A DNA stretch of 64,000 bases from G963676795 sp963677215. GTDB lineage: Bacteria > Desulfobacterota > Desulfuromonadia > Desulfuromonadales > Geopsychrobacteraceae. The translations under genes and the position numbers were made by a program. The stretch covers positions 682,001-746,000 of the forward strand of contig OY781919.1 of assembly GCA_963677215.1 (NCBI GenBank), written 5' to 3'. The notes beneath the pieces were generated by a model. That model made no database searches. It worked only from the letters and a program-made list of their open reading frames with translations, and was not told the origin of the DNA. Below, piece after piece: positions 52,385 to 60,743 of this stretch (position 1 is its first letter; every line of letters starts with the position of its first letter).

Positions 52385-52545
52385 CAGCTACAACCTTTTG
52401 GAGAAACCTTGGAAAGTTAGCGCGTTTCAACATCTCACTGAAGCCCGCTAGAACTACGAAGTGGTTAATGTACACTCTGGCACCGGTGACTCACAAGGGC
52501 TTTTGCTCCATTTGCTTTTCAGCGACGCTCTGTTATCATGCGCCG

Positions 52546-52998
52546 ATGCTGGAACACTGGATCGCATACAGCCTGCCAGCCCTGTTTCTGGTCAGCTTCG
52601 GTGCCTCAACCCTGCTCCCCCTGGGATCGGAATGGCTGCTTATCGCCCTGCTGCTCCAGGGGGAAGCTGCATTGCCGAGCGTCGGGATCGCCACCCTCGG
52701 CAATACCCTGGGTGCTGCGACCAATTACCTGATCGGCTATTTAGGCAGTGACTGGCTGACGACCAGACTGCTGCGCATCAGCCCGAAGCAACGGTTGCGG
52801 GCGACAGGCTGGTATCAGCGCTACGGCAGCTGGAGCCTCTTGTTCTCATGGCTACCGCTCGTCGGCGATCCGCTGTGCCTGATCAGCGGTTCACTGAAAA
52901 CCTCCCTGCTGCGTTTTTTCCTGCTGGTGGTCATCGGCAAGGGGCTCAGGTACAGCGCCGTTGCTTTTTTCACCCTGAAAGGAAGTCAGTTGTTCTGA
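52546..52998 (+). CDS. YqaA-family small membrane protein (DedA/VTT-like)
   Basis: 150 residues from ATG 52546; the longer frame from 52378 only extends over the mqnP promoter region. Four to five hydrophobic segments, with SFGASTLLPLGSEWLLIALL and GIATLGNTLGAATNYLIGYLGS, and RYGSWSLLFSWLPLVGDPLCLISG, the conserved patterns of YqaA/DedA-like proteins. These are related to VTT lipid scramblase-type proteins. Its function is probably in membrane lipid or ion homeostasis. Thirteen bases separate it from the MFS start. Confidence 0.82.
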   Translation: MLEHWIAYSLPALFLVSFGASTLLPLGSEWLLIALLLQGEAALPSVGIATLGNTLGAATNYLIGYLGSDWLTTRLLRISPKQRLRATGWYQRYGSWSLLFSWLPLVGDPLCLISGSLKTSLLRFFLLVVIGKGLRYSAVAFFTLKGSQLF

Positions 52999-53010
52999 CC
53001 TGGATCGACC

Positions 53011-54177
53011 GTGAAGCTTTACACCCCTGCATTCTTTCTATTGTTCTTTGCCCACCTGGCCCTCGTCTCGAGCTTTGCCGCCTTCTTCCTGTTTCCGCTC
53101 TACATCACCCAGAACAGTGGCAGCAAGTTCGATATCGGCATCCTGATGGGTGTCTTTGCCATGGCTTCGGCCTTTTCCAGACCTGCCGTCAGCGCGCTGA
53201 TCGATAAAATCGGGCGCAAGCACAGCTATAGCCTCGGAGCCCTGATCATGGTTCTGATCCCGCTGCTGCACCTGCTGGTCAGCGGGAACGTTGCCAGCAA
53301 CTACTGGCTGCTGATCGGCCTGCGCCTGCTACACGGCTTTGGCCAGGCGATCTGCTTTACCGTCATCTACGTGCTGATCGGCGACCGGATTCCGGTCAGG
53401 CGCCTGAATGAGGGGTTGGGGATGTTCAGTATCGCCGGGATTGTCGGCGTTGCACTAGGCCCGCTGCTGACCGAACCGCTCATTCCGAGGTTCGGCTTCC
53501 AGGGATTTTTCCTGGCTACCGCGGCCATGGCAGTTGTAGCACTGGTTCTTCAGCTGCTTGTGACCCGGCACAAGACTGAAGAGCAGCAGCAGATACGCAG
53601 CAGCAGGGTGTCGTTTTTCTCCCTGCTGAAGACCCGCAAGTTCGTTGTCTGCGGCGGAATCGCCCTGCTGTTCGGAATCGGCCTGGCGGCGACCAGCGAT
53701 TTTATCGCCCCCTTTGCCGAAGCCAGAGGGTTCGCCTTCATCTCCTCCTATTACCTGGCCTACTCCTGTGCCGCAGTCATTGTCCGCCTCGCTTCAGGCC
53801 GACTGGCTGACCGGATTGGCGAGAACGCCATCATCCCCTGGGCCATTATTCTGCTGACAATCAGCCTGTTCATGGTCCCGTTGACCAACGGCAAAACCAT
53901 GCTGATTCTGGTCGGTTTTATTTTCGGCGCCGGACACGGCCTGCTGTTTCCGGCCCTCAATGCCATGGCGGTGCGTAACGAAACCTATGAGCGGCGTGGC
54001 AAAGCGGTCGGCATCTTTACCGGCGGGATCGACAGCGGCAACTTCATCGGCGCAATTCTGCTTGGAACCATTGGCGAGGTGGCCGGATTTCCGGCACTGT
54101 TTCTCGCCGCTGCCATCATCACCATGGCGGCCCTGCTCCTTTTCCGTAGCCGTCCGAAAAATCCCTTTGAGATCTGA
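53011..54177 (+). CDS. Major facilitator superfamily permease
   Basis: 388 residues with about 12 membrane helices. The start is a GTG (KLYTPAFFLLFF), a choice that fits the end of the YqaA-like gene but with a weak ribosome site. MFS landmarks: GVFAMASAFSRPAVSALIDKIGRK (loop 2-3 motif) and GRLADRIGENAIIP in the second half. It looks like the drug/arabinose-efflux type. Substrate unknown. Its stop is two bases from the stop of the convergent MgtC gene. Confidence 0.87.
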   Translation: MKLYTPAFFLLFFAHLALVSSFAAFFLFPLYITQNSGSKFDIGILMGVFAMASAFSRPAVSALIDKIGRKHSYSLGALIMVLIPLLHLLVSGNVASNYWLLIGLRLLHGFGQAICFTVIYVLIGDRIPVRRLNEGLGMFSIAGIVGVALGPLLTEPLIPRFGFQGFFLATAAMAVVALVLQLLVTRHKTEEQQQIRSSRVSFFSLLKTRKFVVCGGIALLFGIGLAATSDFIAPFAEARGFAFISSYYLAYSCAAVIVRLASGRLADRIGENAIIPWAIILLTISLFMVPLTNGKTMLILVGFIFGAGHGLLFPALNAMAVRNETYERRGKAVGIFTGGIDSGNFIGAILLGTIGEVAGFPALFLAAAIITMAALLLFRSRPKNPFEI

Positions 54178-54179
54178 AT

Positions 54180-54881
54180 TTACTTGTAGGAGATCTTCTT
54201 GATTCCGGGAATTTCAGCCACCTGAGCCGATAGATCCCGACCAATGCGCACCTTGTGCTGGGTCAAAACAAAACGGTAACAGATCTGCCGGTTCTCCAGG
54301 TCATGATCGGCCTGAATGTCGGACATGCGCAAGCCGTTGCAGGAGAACAGCTCCTCCAGAACCGGATAAACGTCGGGTTCGTCATGAGCCGTGACCGTCA
54401 GGTGCAGATAACGGTCCTTCTTGATCCGCGGCTCAAACTTCTTCAGCCAGAGCAGAGACCCCAGGGTGACCGCCGTCGCAATGAAACCAGCCGAGAGCAT
54501 CCCCAGCCCGAAGGCCATGCCTATGGCCGAAACGACCCAGAGGCTCGCCGCGGTTGTCAAACCACGTACCGTGAAGCCTTCCTTGATAATCACTCCGGCA
54601 CCGAGGAAACCGATACCGGTGACGACCTGAGCAGCAATCCGGCCGGGATCGATGCGCACCACACCGCTGCCTGGCAAGGCTCCATATTTCTGATAGACCG
54701 CTTCCGAGATCAACATCACCAGGCAGGATCCCGCAGAAACCAGCAGGTGGGTCCTCAACCCCGCGGGGCGGCCATGCTTCTCGCGTTCCATACCGACAAT
54801 CGCCCCGGCAACCACCGCCAGAACGATCTTCAGCAACACCGCCAATTCGTAATTTTCAAACAATGTGGAACTGAAGTACAT
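54180..54881 (-). CDS. MgtC/SapB-family membrane protein
   Basis: 233 residues. The MgtC core is at the N-terminus with four to five helices: VVAGAIVGMEREKHGRPAGLRTHLLVSAGSCLVML, split around residues 23-57, and GGVVRIDP...VTGIGFLGAGVIIKEGFTVRGLTTAASLW. The C-terminal domain (about 150-230) has an ACT-like pattern. MgtC proteins are linked to magnesium limitation and ATP synthase regulation in some bacteria; in environmental bacteria the role is less clear. GAGGCCTG precedes ATG. Confidence 0.87.
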   Translation of the reverse strand: MYFSSTLFENYELAVLLKIVLAVVAGAIVGMEREKHGRPAGLRTHLLVSAGSCLVMLISEAVYQKYGALPGSGVVRIDPGRIAAQVVTGIGFLGAGVIIKEGFTVRGLTTAASLWVVSAIGMAFGLGMLSAGFIATAVTLGSLLWLKKFEPRIKKDRYLHLTVTAHDEPDVYPVLEELFSCNGLRMSDIQADHDLENRQICYRFVLTQHKVRIGRDLSAQVAEIPGIKKISYK

Positions 54882-54900
54882 GACAGGCCTCGACTACTGG

Positions 54901-55386
54901 TTATTTTTCTTTATCCACAGGACTCTGAAAACGTTGAATATAATCGCTGTAGTCTTTGAGAATCGGCTTATAATGAGCATTCAACAGCGGCGATGAGATA
55001 AGAAAGTCAGCCGTCGAACGATTCATTGCCGTCGGGATATTGTAGAGCGCCGCAATCCTCAGCAGCGCCTTGACATCGACATCATGCGGCTGCGGCTGCA
55101 TCGGGTCCCAGAGAAAGATCAACAGGTCGATCTTACCTTCGGCTATCAGAGCACCAAGCTGCTGATCTCCGCCCAATGGCCCCGACTTAAGTTTGCGCAC
55201 CGAGAAATGACGGCTGTCTTCCGAGTCGAGTTTCTCCGCTATAGCTTTTTCAACCAGGCTCCCGGTTGTTCCGGTCGAAATCAACTCATGACATATGAGG
55301 GTCTGGTAATTGTATTCCGCCCACTCGATGAGATCCTTTTTGCGATTGTCATGGGCAACCAGCCCGATTCTTTTCACTTTATTCAT
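54901..55386 (-). CDS. mgsA: Methylglyoxal synthase
   Basis: 161 residues from ATG 55386, which has AGGGCGG upstream; a frame from 55407 is less likely. MgsA landmarks: IGLVAHDNRKKDLIEWA, LISTGTTGSL, KLKSGPLGGDQQLGALI with the catalytic Asp, and LWDPMQPQPHDVDVKALLRIA with the active-site His. It turns dihydroxyacetone phosphate to methylglyoxal and phosphate, an overflow route. It is next to mgtC on the same strand with a 19-bp gap. Confidence 0.95.
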   Translation of the reverse strand: MNKVKRIGLVAHDNRKKDLIEWAEYNYQTLICHELISTGTTGSLVEKAIAEKLDSEDSRHFSVRKLKSGPLGGDQQLGALIAEGKIDLLIFLWDPMQPQPHDVDVKALLRIAALYNIPTAMNRSTADFLISSPLLNAHYKPILKDYSDYIQRFQSPVDKEK

Positions 55387-55518
55387 AACCGCCGCCCTAT
55401 CTGACATAGAATCTTAAATTCTTGGAGTTAATCTACGAAAAATCTGCATCTGAATAGCTCATTTTAGCATAGAAGGCCACTAAAAGAGGAATCACAAAAC
55501 AACCCGATATTATTGCTC

Positions 55519-55530
55519 TGAACTGGCTCA
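55519..55530. promoter_or_regulatory. Palindrome-like site similar to the sigma-54 UAS
   Basis: TGAACTGGCTCA, flanked by C and AAA, differs by one base from TGAACCGGCTCA at 26264-26275. It lies in the upstream region of the first chemoreceptor gene. Confidence 0.3.
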
Positions 55531-55602
55531 AACATGCCATTGCAGTCCTCATTCTGAGTACATTTCCCGCCCCCACATCCAATAGCATGCGCTAACATTT
55601 TC

Positions 55603-55630
55603 TTGACAATTAAATTTTATCGATTATAAA
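55603..55630 (+). promoter_or_regulatory. Sigma-70 promoter of the first chemoreceptor
   Basis: TTGACA (55603-55608) and TATAAA (55625-55630) have a 16-bp spacer; the ATG is at 55672. The same TTCTTGACA string occurs before receptors 2 and 3. Confidence 0.75.
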
Positions 55631-55671
55631 TCCCTAACGTTATTTATGGCTTGAGGGGAAAAAGGAGAATC

Positions 55672-57801
55672 ATGAAAAAGTTATCACTTCGCAGTCGTAT
55701 CCTGTTACCGATCATCGCACTGATCATAATCGGCCTGGTTGTCACCAACATTCTGGCAACCCGATCAACGATCTCACTGGTTGAAACGAACATTGAGGAA
55801 CAGCTGCAGACCCTCACGAAAAACCTGAGTGCACAGGCGGCATTCTGGGTCAATGGCCTGAAAAAGGATCTGGCGCTTCACACCAAAACACCAATCTACT
55901 CGACAACCCTGGCAAAATTCGAGCAGGGAATGGGCAGCGATTACTACCACACCAAAGCGAACAACGACCTCATGGAGTTCGCTTCCCAGTATGACGACTA
56001 CGAAGACATCATCCTCTTCAACAAGCAAGGTCTGGCCATTGCGGCCTCGGTCCCTGCGCTTGCCGGCAAGGTCGATGTCAGCAGCAGGCCATACTTCAAG
56101 GAGGTTCTCCAGGGGAAACAGGTTGTCAGCAATGTGGTCAACAGCAAAGGGACCGGCAATCCGGTCTTCGTCATTGCCACACCGATTATCTACAATGAAC
56201 AGCTGATCGGCTTCATTGGCGCCGCAGTCTCCCTGCAGAAGTTCTCCAACCAGTTCATCGATGAGGTTACCATCGGCAAAGAGGGATACGCCTATATGAC
56301 CGACAACACCGGTCTGATGGCGGCCCACCGTGATGAAGACCAGCTGATGAAGCTGAACCTGAACGATCTGGAGTGGGGACGGCAGATTCTCAACCAGAAG
56401 AACGGCTTCCTGACCTACACCTACGAAGGCGTGGAAAAACTGGTCTGTTTTGCCACCGAACCGATGACCGGCTGGACGATCGTCGCCGGGGCCACAACCG
56501 ATGATATCTACGGCTCGCTGAACAGACAGGCTATCCAGACAGGCGTAGCGGCACTGATCGTTGTCATTTTCCTCGTCGTCATCGTCATTCTGATCGTCCG
56601 CCCGATCATCAACGCCATCAACAAAGGGGTTGCTCTGGCCCAGCAGATCCAGAACGGCGATTTGTCCAACCGCCTGAACATGTCCCGCAGCGATGAGATC
56701 GGCACCCTGGCCAACTCCCTCGACTCCATGGCCGACAGCCTCCAGCAGCGCGCCGAGCTGGCCGAGGCGATCGCCGAAGGCGATCTGACCCAGGAAGTGA
56801 CCCTGGCTTCAGAACAGGATGTTTTGGGCCGCGCCCTGCGCACCATGACCGAAAAACTCAACGATATCTTAGGTCAGATCAGCATGGCCGGCGAACAGAT
56901 CGACTCCGGCTCCAGCCAGGTCTCCGACTCGGCCCAGGATCTCTCGCAAGGCTCGACCCAGCAGGCCTCAGCCATCGAAGAGATCGGTGCCTCATTGAGC
57001 GAGCTGGCCGGTCAGACCCAGGTCAACGCCGAGAATGCGGCGACCGCCAACCAGCTGGCCGCTACGGCACGTAACGCCGCAGGCGATGGCAGCAAGCAGA
57101 TGCAGCAGATGGTCGTCGCCATGCAGGAGATCAACGAGTCGGGTCAGAACATCAGCAAGATCATCAAGACCATCGACGAGATCGCCTTCCAGACCAACCT
57201 GCTCGCCCTCAACGCCGCGGTTGAAGCGGCAAGAGCAGGCCAGCATGGCAAGGGCTTCGCCGTGGTCGCCGAAGAGGTCCGCAACCTGGCGGCCCGCAGC
57301 GCCAAGGCCGCCCAGGAGACGGCCGCGCTGATCGAAGGGAGTGTCCAGAAGGGAGAAAACGGTACCGAGATCGCCAACCGCACCGCCAAGGCCCTGGAGG
57401 AGATCGTCAGCGGCATCGGCAAGACCAGCGATCTGGTCGCCGAGATCGCCGCCTCATCCAAGGATCAGGCCGAAGGGCTGTCCCAGGTCAACGACGGTCT
57501 AACCCAGGTTGATCAGGTGGTCCAGCGCAACACCGCCGGTGCCGAAGAGAGCGCTTCGGCCGCTGAAGAACTGTCAAGCCAGTCGGCCTACCTGCGCCAG
57601 CTGATCGCCCAGTTCCGCCTCAAAAGCCAGACCGTACAGCAACCGGCACTGGCACCAAGCAGAGCGGCCAGCAAGCCCGCAGCCAAACAGCCAAACCAGG
57701 CCGCACCGGCCAAGAGCAAACCGGCCGCTGAGTGGGGTCAATCACCACAGGGCAAAAAGCCGATCATCGCCCTGGACGATGACGAGTTCGGTAAATACTG
57801 A
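55672..57801 (+). CDS. Methyl-accepting chemotaxis protein with dCache-type sensor (receptor 1)
   Basis: 709 residues from ATG 55672, with AAGGAG upstream. TM1 is about 8-30. A periplasmic dCache_1-like ligand domain follows (about 35-270: SRPYFKEVLQGKQVVSNVV, then EGYAYMTDNTG). TM2 is about 288-310, with HAMP units after it (SDEIGTLANSLDSMADSLQ, then QRAELAEAIAEGDL). The signalling domain has the hairpin tip EIAFQTNLLALNAAVEAARAG and its tail ends in IALDDDEFGKY. Residues from about 383 to 650 are identical to the next two receptors. The sensor differs from theirs, so its ligand is probably different. Confidence 0.95.
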   Translation: MKKLSLRSRILLPIIALIIIGLVVTNILATRSTISLVETNIEEQLQTLTKNLSAQAAFWVNGLKKDLALHTKTPIYSTTLAKFEQGMGSDYYHTKANNDLMEFASQYDDYEDIILFNKQGLAIAASVPALAGKVDVSSRPYFKEVLQGKQVVSNVVNSKGTGNPVFVIATPIIYNEQLIGFIGAAVSLQKFSNQFIDEVTIGKEGYAYMTDNTGLMAAHRDEDQLMKLNLNDLEWGRQILNQKNGFLTYTYEGVEKLVCFATEPMTGWTIVAGATTDDIYGSLNRQAIQTGVAALIVVIFLVVIVILIVRPIINAINKGVALAQQIQNGDLSNRLNMSRSDEIGTLANSLDSMADSLQQRAELAEAIAEGDLTQEVTLASEQDVLGRALRTMTEKLNDILGQISMAGEQIDSGSSQVSDSAQDLSQGSTQQASAIEEIGASLSELAGQTQVNAENAATANQLAATARNAAGDGSKQMQQMVVAMQEINESGQNISKIIKTIDEIAFQTNLLALNAAVEAARAGQHGKGFAVVAEEVRNLAARSAKAAQETAALIEGSVQKGENGTEIANRTAKALEEIVSGIGKTSDLVAEIAASSKDQAEGLSQVNDGLTQVDQVVQRNTAGAEESASAAEELSSQSAYLRQLIAQFRLKSQTVQQPALAPSRAASKPAAKQPNQAAPAKSKPAAEWGQSPQGKKPIIALDDDEFGKY
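56818..57623 (+). repeat. 806-bp near-identical receptor segment, copy 1
   Basis: It starts at GATGTTTTGGGCCGC and ends in the codons for QFRLK. It matches copies at 59366-60171 and 61884-62689 with no gap and only about half a dozen silent differences by eye. Unusual shared codons such as TTG and TTA are kept in all. Confidence 0.95.
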
Positions 57802-57817
57802 TTCCGCTGGCAATATG

Positions 57818-57850
57818 CCTGGTCACAGCAATTAAAAAGCTGTGGCCAGG
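57818..57850 (+). terminator. Terminator-like hairpin after receptor 1
   Basis: CCTGGTCACAGC (57818-57829) pairs with GCTGTGGCCAGG (57839-57850) with one G-U pair. The following run is C- then T-rich (CCCCTTTC), so it is only moderate. Confidence 0.6.
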
Positions 57851-57889
57851 CCCCTTTCTGACGACCAATTAAACCCGACTAATATCTTC

Positions 57890-57918
57890 TTGACACTAGC
57901 TGATAATAACCATAGTCT
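57890..57918 (+). promoter_or_regulatory. Candidate promoter before receptor 2
   Basis: TTGACA (57890-57895) with TAGTCT (57913-57918), spacer 17 bp. The -35 string TTCTTGACA is shared with the other two receptor promoters. The -10 is poor. Confidence 0.45.
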
Positions 57919-57935
57919 ACAAATCTACATATCCG

Positions 57936-57988
57936 GTGAGAAAACCTGGGGTCTCACGAAATAGTCCCAGCTGCACAGTTACATGCAG
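57936..57988 (+). ncRNA. Predicted pseudoknot plus hairpin in the receptor-2 leader
   Basis: GTGAGA/TCTCAC (57936-57941/57952-57957) encloses a loop whose CTGGG (57946-57950) can pair with CCCAG (57966-57970). A hairpin CTGCA/TGCAG (57971-57975/57984-57988) follows. It begins about 15-20 nt into the predicted transcript, within the 424-bp gap 57802-58225. The folding is seen by eye only and no known riboswitch class matched. Confidence 0.35.
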
Positions 57989-58126
57989 AGACTAAAGCCA
58001 AACCTTTTCTCCTGCATCAACCACAGAGCCTAAATTATAAAAACAGTAAACAAAAATTAAAGTTCAATAACACCAATCTGGACTGGATGGTTTTCACTGT
58101 TATTCTTTTAGATACCGAAAACCTTA

Positions 58127-58148
58127 CTGCTCTTAAATGTAATTGCCA
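58127..58148 (+). promoter_or_regulatory. Shared box about 80 nt before receptor 2
   Basis: CTGCTCTTAAATGTAATTGCCA is almost repeated before receptor 3 (60642-60664) and partly before receptor 4 (63349-63365). It may be a regulator site or a promoter not matching the common consensus. Confidence 0.5.
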
Positions 58149-58225
58149 TAGAACCCTGATCTTTTTCAGATCGCAGTCTGGCATCATTCCCAATAATGCC
58201 AGGCATAATTTATGGAGCTATTACT

Positions 58226-60391
58226 ATGAATAAATCCCTATCCCTCCGTTTTCGTATTCTGCTACCCATCATCGGCCTAATCATCATCGGCATGTTCATT
58301 GCCGGGATATTGTCGAGCAGGGCCACAAGCAATATGGTTCATAACAATATCAGCGGACAAGTCGAAGGCACCGTTCAATCTCTCACCGCACAGATGAACG
58401 TCTGGATCACTGATCTCCAGGCCGATCTGGTTTCTCAAAGCCAGCTTGATATTGTCAAAAATGTAGTCGTTAACAATGATGCTACTGACGCAAATATCAA
58501 TGCCACCAATGAACACCTAAAAAGGTTCATTGATAATTACAATTGCTATGATGGCATGGGCCTGCTCAATGCGGAAGGTATTCTCATAGCGAACTCAGAT
58601 CCCAAAGCCATTGGCATCAACCTCAAAGCCCGAAAATATTTTCAAACCGCAATGCAAGGTCAACCTACAATTAGTGATGTTATAATTAGCAAAGTGTCAG
58701 GTCACCTCACCTTTAATATTGTACAACCAGTCATGGACGAGGGCAGGGTCGCCGGAGTCCTTCTTTCTTCAGTAAACCTTGAAAAGTTTTCGGATCAGTT
58801 CATTACCCCGGTTAAAATCGGCTCAAACGGTTATGCCTATATGAGCAATGCCAACGGTCTCCTCATTGCGCATCCAAAGGCTCCCGAACAGATATTAAAA
58901 GCCGATATGAGTAAATTTGATTGGGGTAAAAAGCTCCTGGCCCAGAAAAACGGACTGATGATCTATACGAACGATGGTCTGGAAAAACTTGTCGCCTTTC
59001 GCACCGAACCGGTGACCGGCTGGATTCTTGCTGCAGGTGCCACAACCGACGATATCTTCAGCGAAGTCAACAAACTGACCAGAAACAACGCTATCGTCAA
59101 CATCGTCGTTATTCTTGTTCTCATCGTTGTCATCATTCTTCTGATCAAACCGATCACCGCCGCATTGAACAAAGGGGTCGCCTTTGCCCATCAGATTCAG
59201 GGTGGAGACCTCTCCAACCGCCTGCACATGACCCGTGGCGATGAAATCGGCAAATTGGCTGACGCCCTTGACAATATGGCCGACAGCCTCCAGCAGCGCG
59301 CCGAGTTGGCTGAGGGAATTGCCAAAGGCGATCTGACTCAGGAGGTCGTCCTGGCCTCCGAACGGGATGTTTTGGGCCGCGCCCTGCGCACCATGACCGA
59401 AAAACTCAACGATATCTTAGGTCAGATCAGCATGGCCGGCGAACAGATCGACTCCGGCTCCAGTCAGGTCTCCGACTCGGCCCAGGATCTCTCGCAAGGC
59501 TCGACCCAGCAGGCCTCAGCCATCGAAGAGATCGGTGCCTCCTTGAGCGAGCTGGCCGGTCAGACCCAGGTCAACGCCGAGAATGCGGCGACCGCCAACC
59601 AGCTGGCCGCTACGGCACGTAACGCCGCAGGCGATGGCAGCAAGCAGATGCAGCAGATGGTCGTCGCCATGCAGGAGATCAACGAGTCGGGACAGAACAT
59701 CAGCAAGATCATCAAGACCATCGACGAGATCGCCTTCCAGACCAACCTGCTCGCCCTCAACGCCGCGGTTGAAGCGGCAAGAGCAGGCCAGCATGGCAAG
59801 GGCTTCGCCGTGGTCGCCGAAGAGGTCCGCAACCTGGCGGCCCGCAGCGCCAAGGCCGCCCAGGAGACGGCCGCGCTGATCGAAGGGAGTGTCCAGAAGG
59901 GAGAAAACGGTACTGAGATCGCCAACCGCACCGCCAAGGCCCTGGAGGAGATCGTCAGCGGCATCGGCAAGACCAGCGATCTGGTCGCCGAGATCGCCGC
60001 CTCATCCAAGGATCAGGCCGAAGGGCTGTCCCAGGTCAACGACGGACTAACCCAGGTTGATCAGGTGGTCCAGCGCAACACCGCCGGTGCCGAAGAGAGC
60101 GCTTCGGCCGCTGAAGAACTGTCAAGCCAGTCGGCCTACCTGCGCCAGCTGATCGCCCAGTTCCGCCTCAAGGGGATGGGCCAGTCAAACATGGCGATCC
60201 CTGCTCCGGCAGCAAAGCCTGCGGCCAAACCGGCCGCCAAGCAAGCCGCCCTGTCAGCCCCCAAGAAACCTGCTCCGGCCAAGCCGGCTGCGAAACCCAC
60301 TCCGCCGGCCAGCACTGCCGACTGGGGACAGTCGCCCAGCGGCAACAAACCGGTCATCGCCCTTGATGACGACGAGTTCGGCAAGTACTGA
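58226..60391 (+). CDS. Methyl-accepting chemotaxis protein with dCache-type sensor (receptor 2)
   Basis: 721 residues from ATG 58226 with GGAGC upstream; a longer frame to 58196 is less likely. TM1 about 10-32; periplasmic dCache_1-like sensor about 35-280 (RKYFQTAMQGQPTISDVI, then NGYAYMSNANGLLIAHP); TM2 about 288-310; HAMP units; then the signalling half with an identical 806-bp stretch to receptors 1 and 3. The Ala/Lys/Pro-rich linker (about 660-700) and the tail WGQSPSGNKPVIALDDDEFGKY-type ending match receptor 3. The sensor is closest to receptor 3 in its second half. Confidence 0.95.
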   Translation: MNKSLSLRFRILLPIIGLIIIGMFIAGILSSRATSNMVHNNISGQVEGTVQSLTAQMNVWITDLQADLVSQSQLDIVKNVVVNNDATDANINATNEHLKRFIDNYNCYDGMGLLNAEGILIANSDPKAIGINLKARKYFQTAMQGQPTISDVIISKVSGHLTFNIVQPVMDEGRVAGVLLSSVNLEKFSDQFITPVKIGSNGYAYMSNANGLLIAHPKAPEQILKADMSKFDWGKKLLAQKNGLMIYTNDGLEKLVAFRTEPVTGWILAAGATTDDIFSEVNKLTRNNAIVNIVVILVLIVVIILLIKPITAALNKGVAFAHQIQGGDLSNRLHMTRGDEIGKLADALDNMADSLQQRAELAEGIAKGDLTQEVVLASERDVLGRALRTMTEKLNDILGQISMAGEQIDSGSSQVSDSAQDLSQGSTQQASAIEEIGASLSELAGQTQVNAENAATANQLAATARNAAGDGSKQMQQMVVAMQEINESGQNISKIIKTIDEIAFQTNLLALNAAVEAARAGQHGKGFAVVAEEVRNLAARSAKAAQETAALIEGSVQKGENGTEIANRTAKALEEIVSGIGKTSDLVAEIAASSKDQAEGLSQVNDGLTQVDQVVQRNTAGAEESASAAEELSSQSAYLRQLIAQFRLKGMGQSNMAIPAPAAKPAAKPAAKQAALSAPKKPAPAKPAAKPTPPASTADWGQSPSGNKPVIALDDDEFGKY
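59366..60171 (+). repeat. 806-bp near-identical receptor segment, copy 2
   Basis: Same segment as at 56818-57623 and 61884-62689. Similarity to copy 3 extends further upstream and through the Ala/Lys/Pro linker to the stop, so copies 2 and 3 are the closer pair. Confidence 0.95.
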
Positions 60392-60404
60392 TTATCCCAT
60401 CAAT

Positions 60405-60443
60405 ATGGCTCGTCACAGCCGATCTTCAACTGCGACGGGCCAT
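60405..60443 (+). terminator. Terminator-like hairpin after receptor 2
   Basis: ATGGCTCGTCACAG (60405-60418) pairs with CTGCGACGGGCCAT (60430-60443) with one G-U pair and one mismatch, followed by ATATTATAC. Confidence 0.5.
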
Positions 60444-60478
60444 ATATTATACAGCCCATTATCTTGAGCTTATTTTTC

Positions 60479-60505
60479 TTGACATTGGAATCCGTCAATT
60501 ATACT
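60479..60505 (+). promoter_or_regulatory. Candidate promoter before receptor 3
   Basis: TTGACA (60479-60484) and TATACT (60500-60505) with a 15-bp spacer. The 352-bp gap 60392-60743 also holds the shared box at 60642-60664. Confidence 0.55.
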
Positions 60506-60641
60506 TTACTAAACGCTCATATCATATAATTGCTATGCTTTGTACCAAAGCCAAAACAACCAACAAAAAGCTGTATATCAAGATTTCAAACACTAGAATG
60601 TCGGCAAAACCAGTCCGTCTCCTTTGCATCTAGATATTCTT

Positions 60642-60664
60642 CTGCTCTTTAAATGTAATTGCCA
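60642..60664 (+). promoter_or_regulatory. Shared box about 80 nt before receptor 3
   Basis: CTGCTCTTTAAATGTAATTG then CCA; one inserted T relative to the box before receptor 2, at the same distance from the start. Confidence 0.5.
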
Positions 60665-60743
60665 ATATAATCTTTTGCATTTTCTAGGTCGTAGCCTGGT
60701 GTAACTTCCATTGCTCCAGACAACTATTTAAGGAGCTCTTTCT

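Noticed and set aside
57936..57990. Hammerhead-type ribozyme, because GAAA follows a stem in the receptor-2 leader
   Set aside because: The CUGAUGA core before the stem is absent.
57960..58000. GEMM (cyclic-di-GMP) riboswitch from AAAGCC-like strings in the receptor leaders
   Set aside because: The conserved GEMM core and the paired stems are not present; only short matches.
59560..60009. Long antisense open frames inside the receptor genes
   Set aside because: They are present in all three copies only because the 806-bp segment is repeated, and they mirror high-GC coding sequence.
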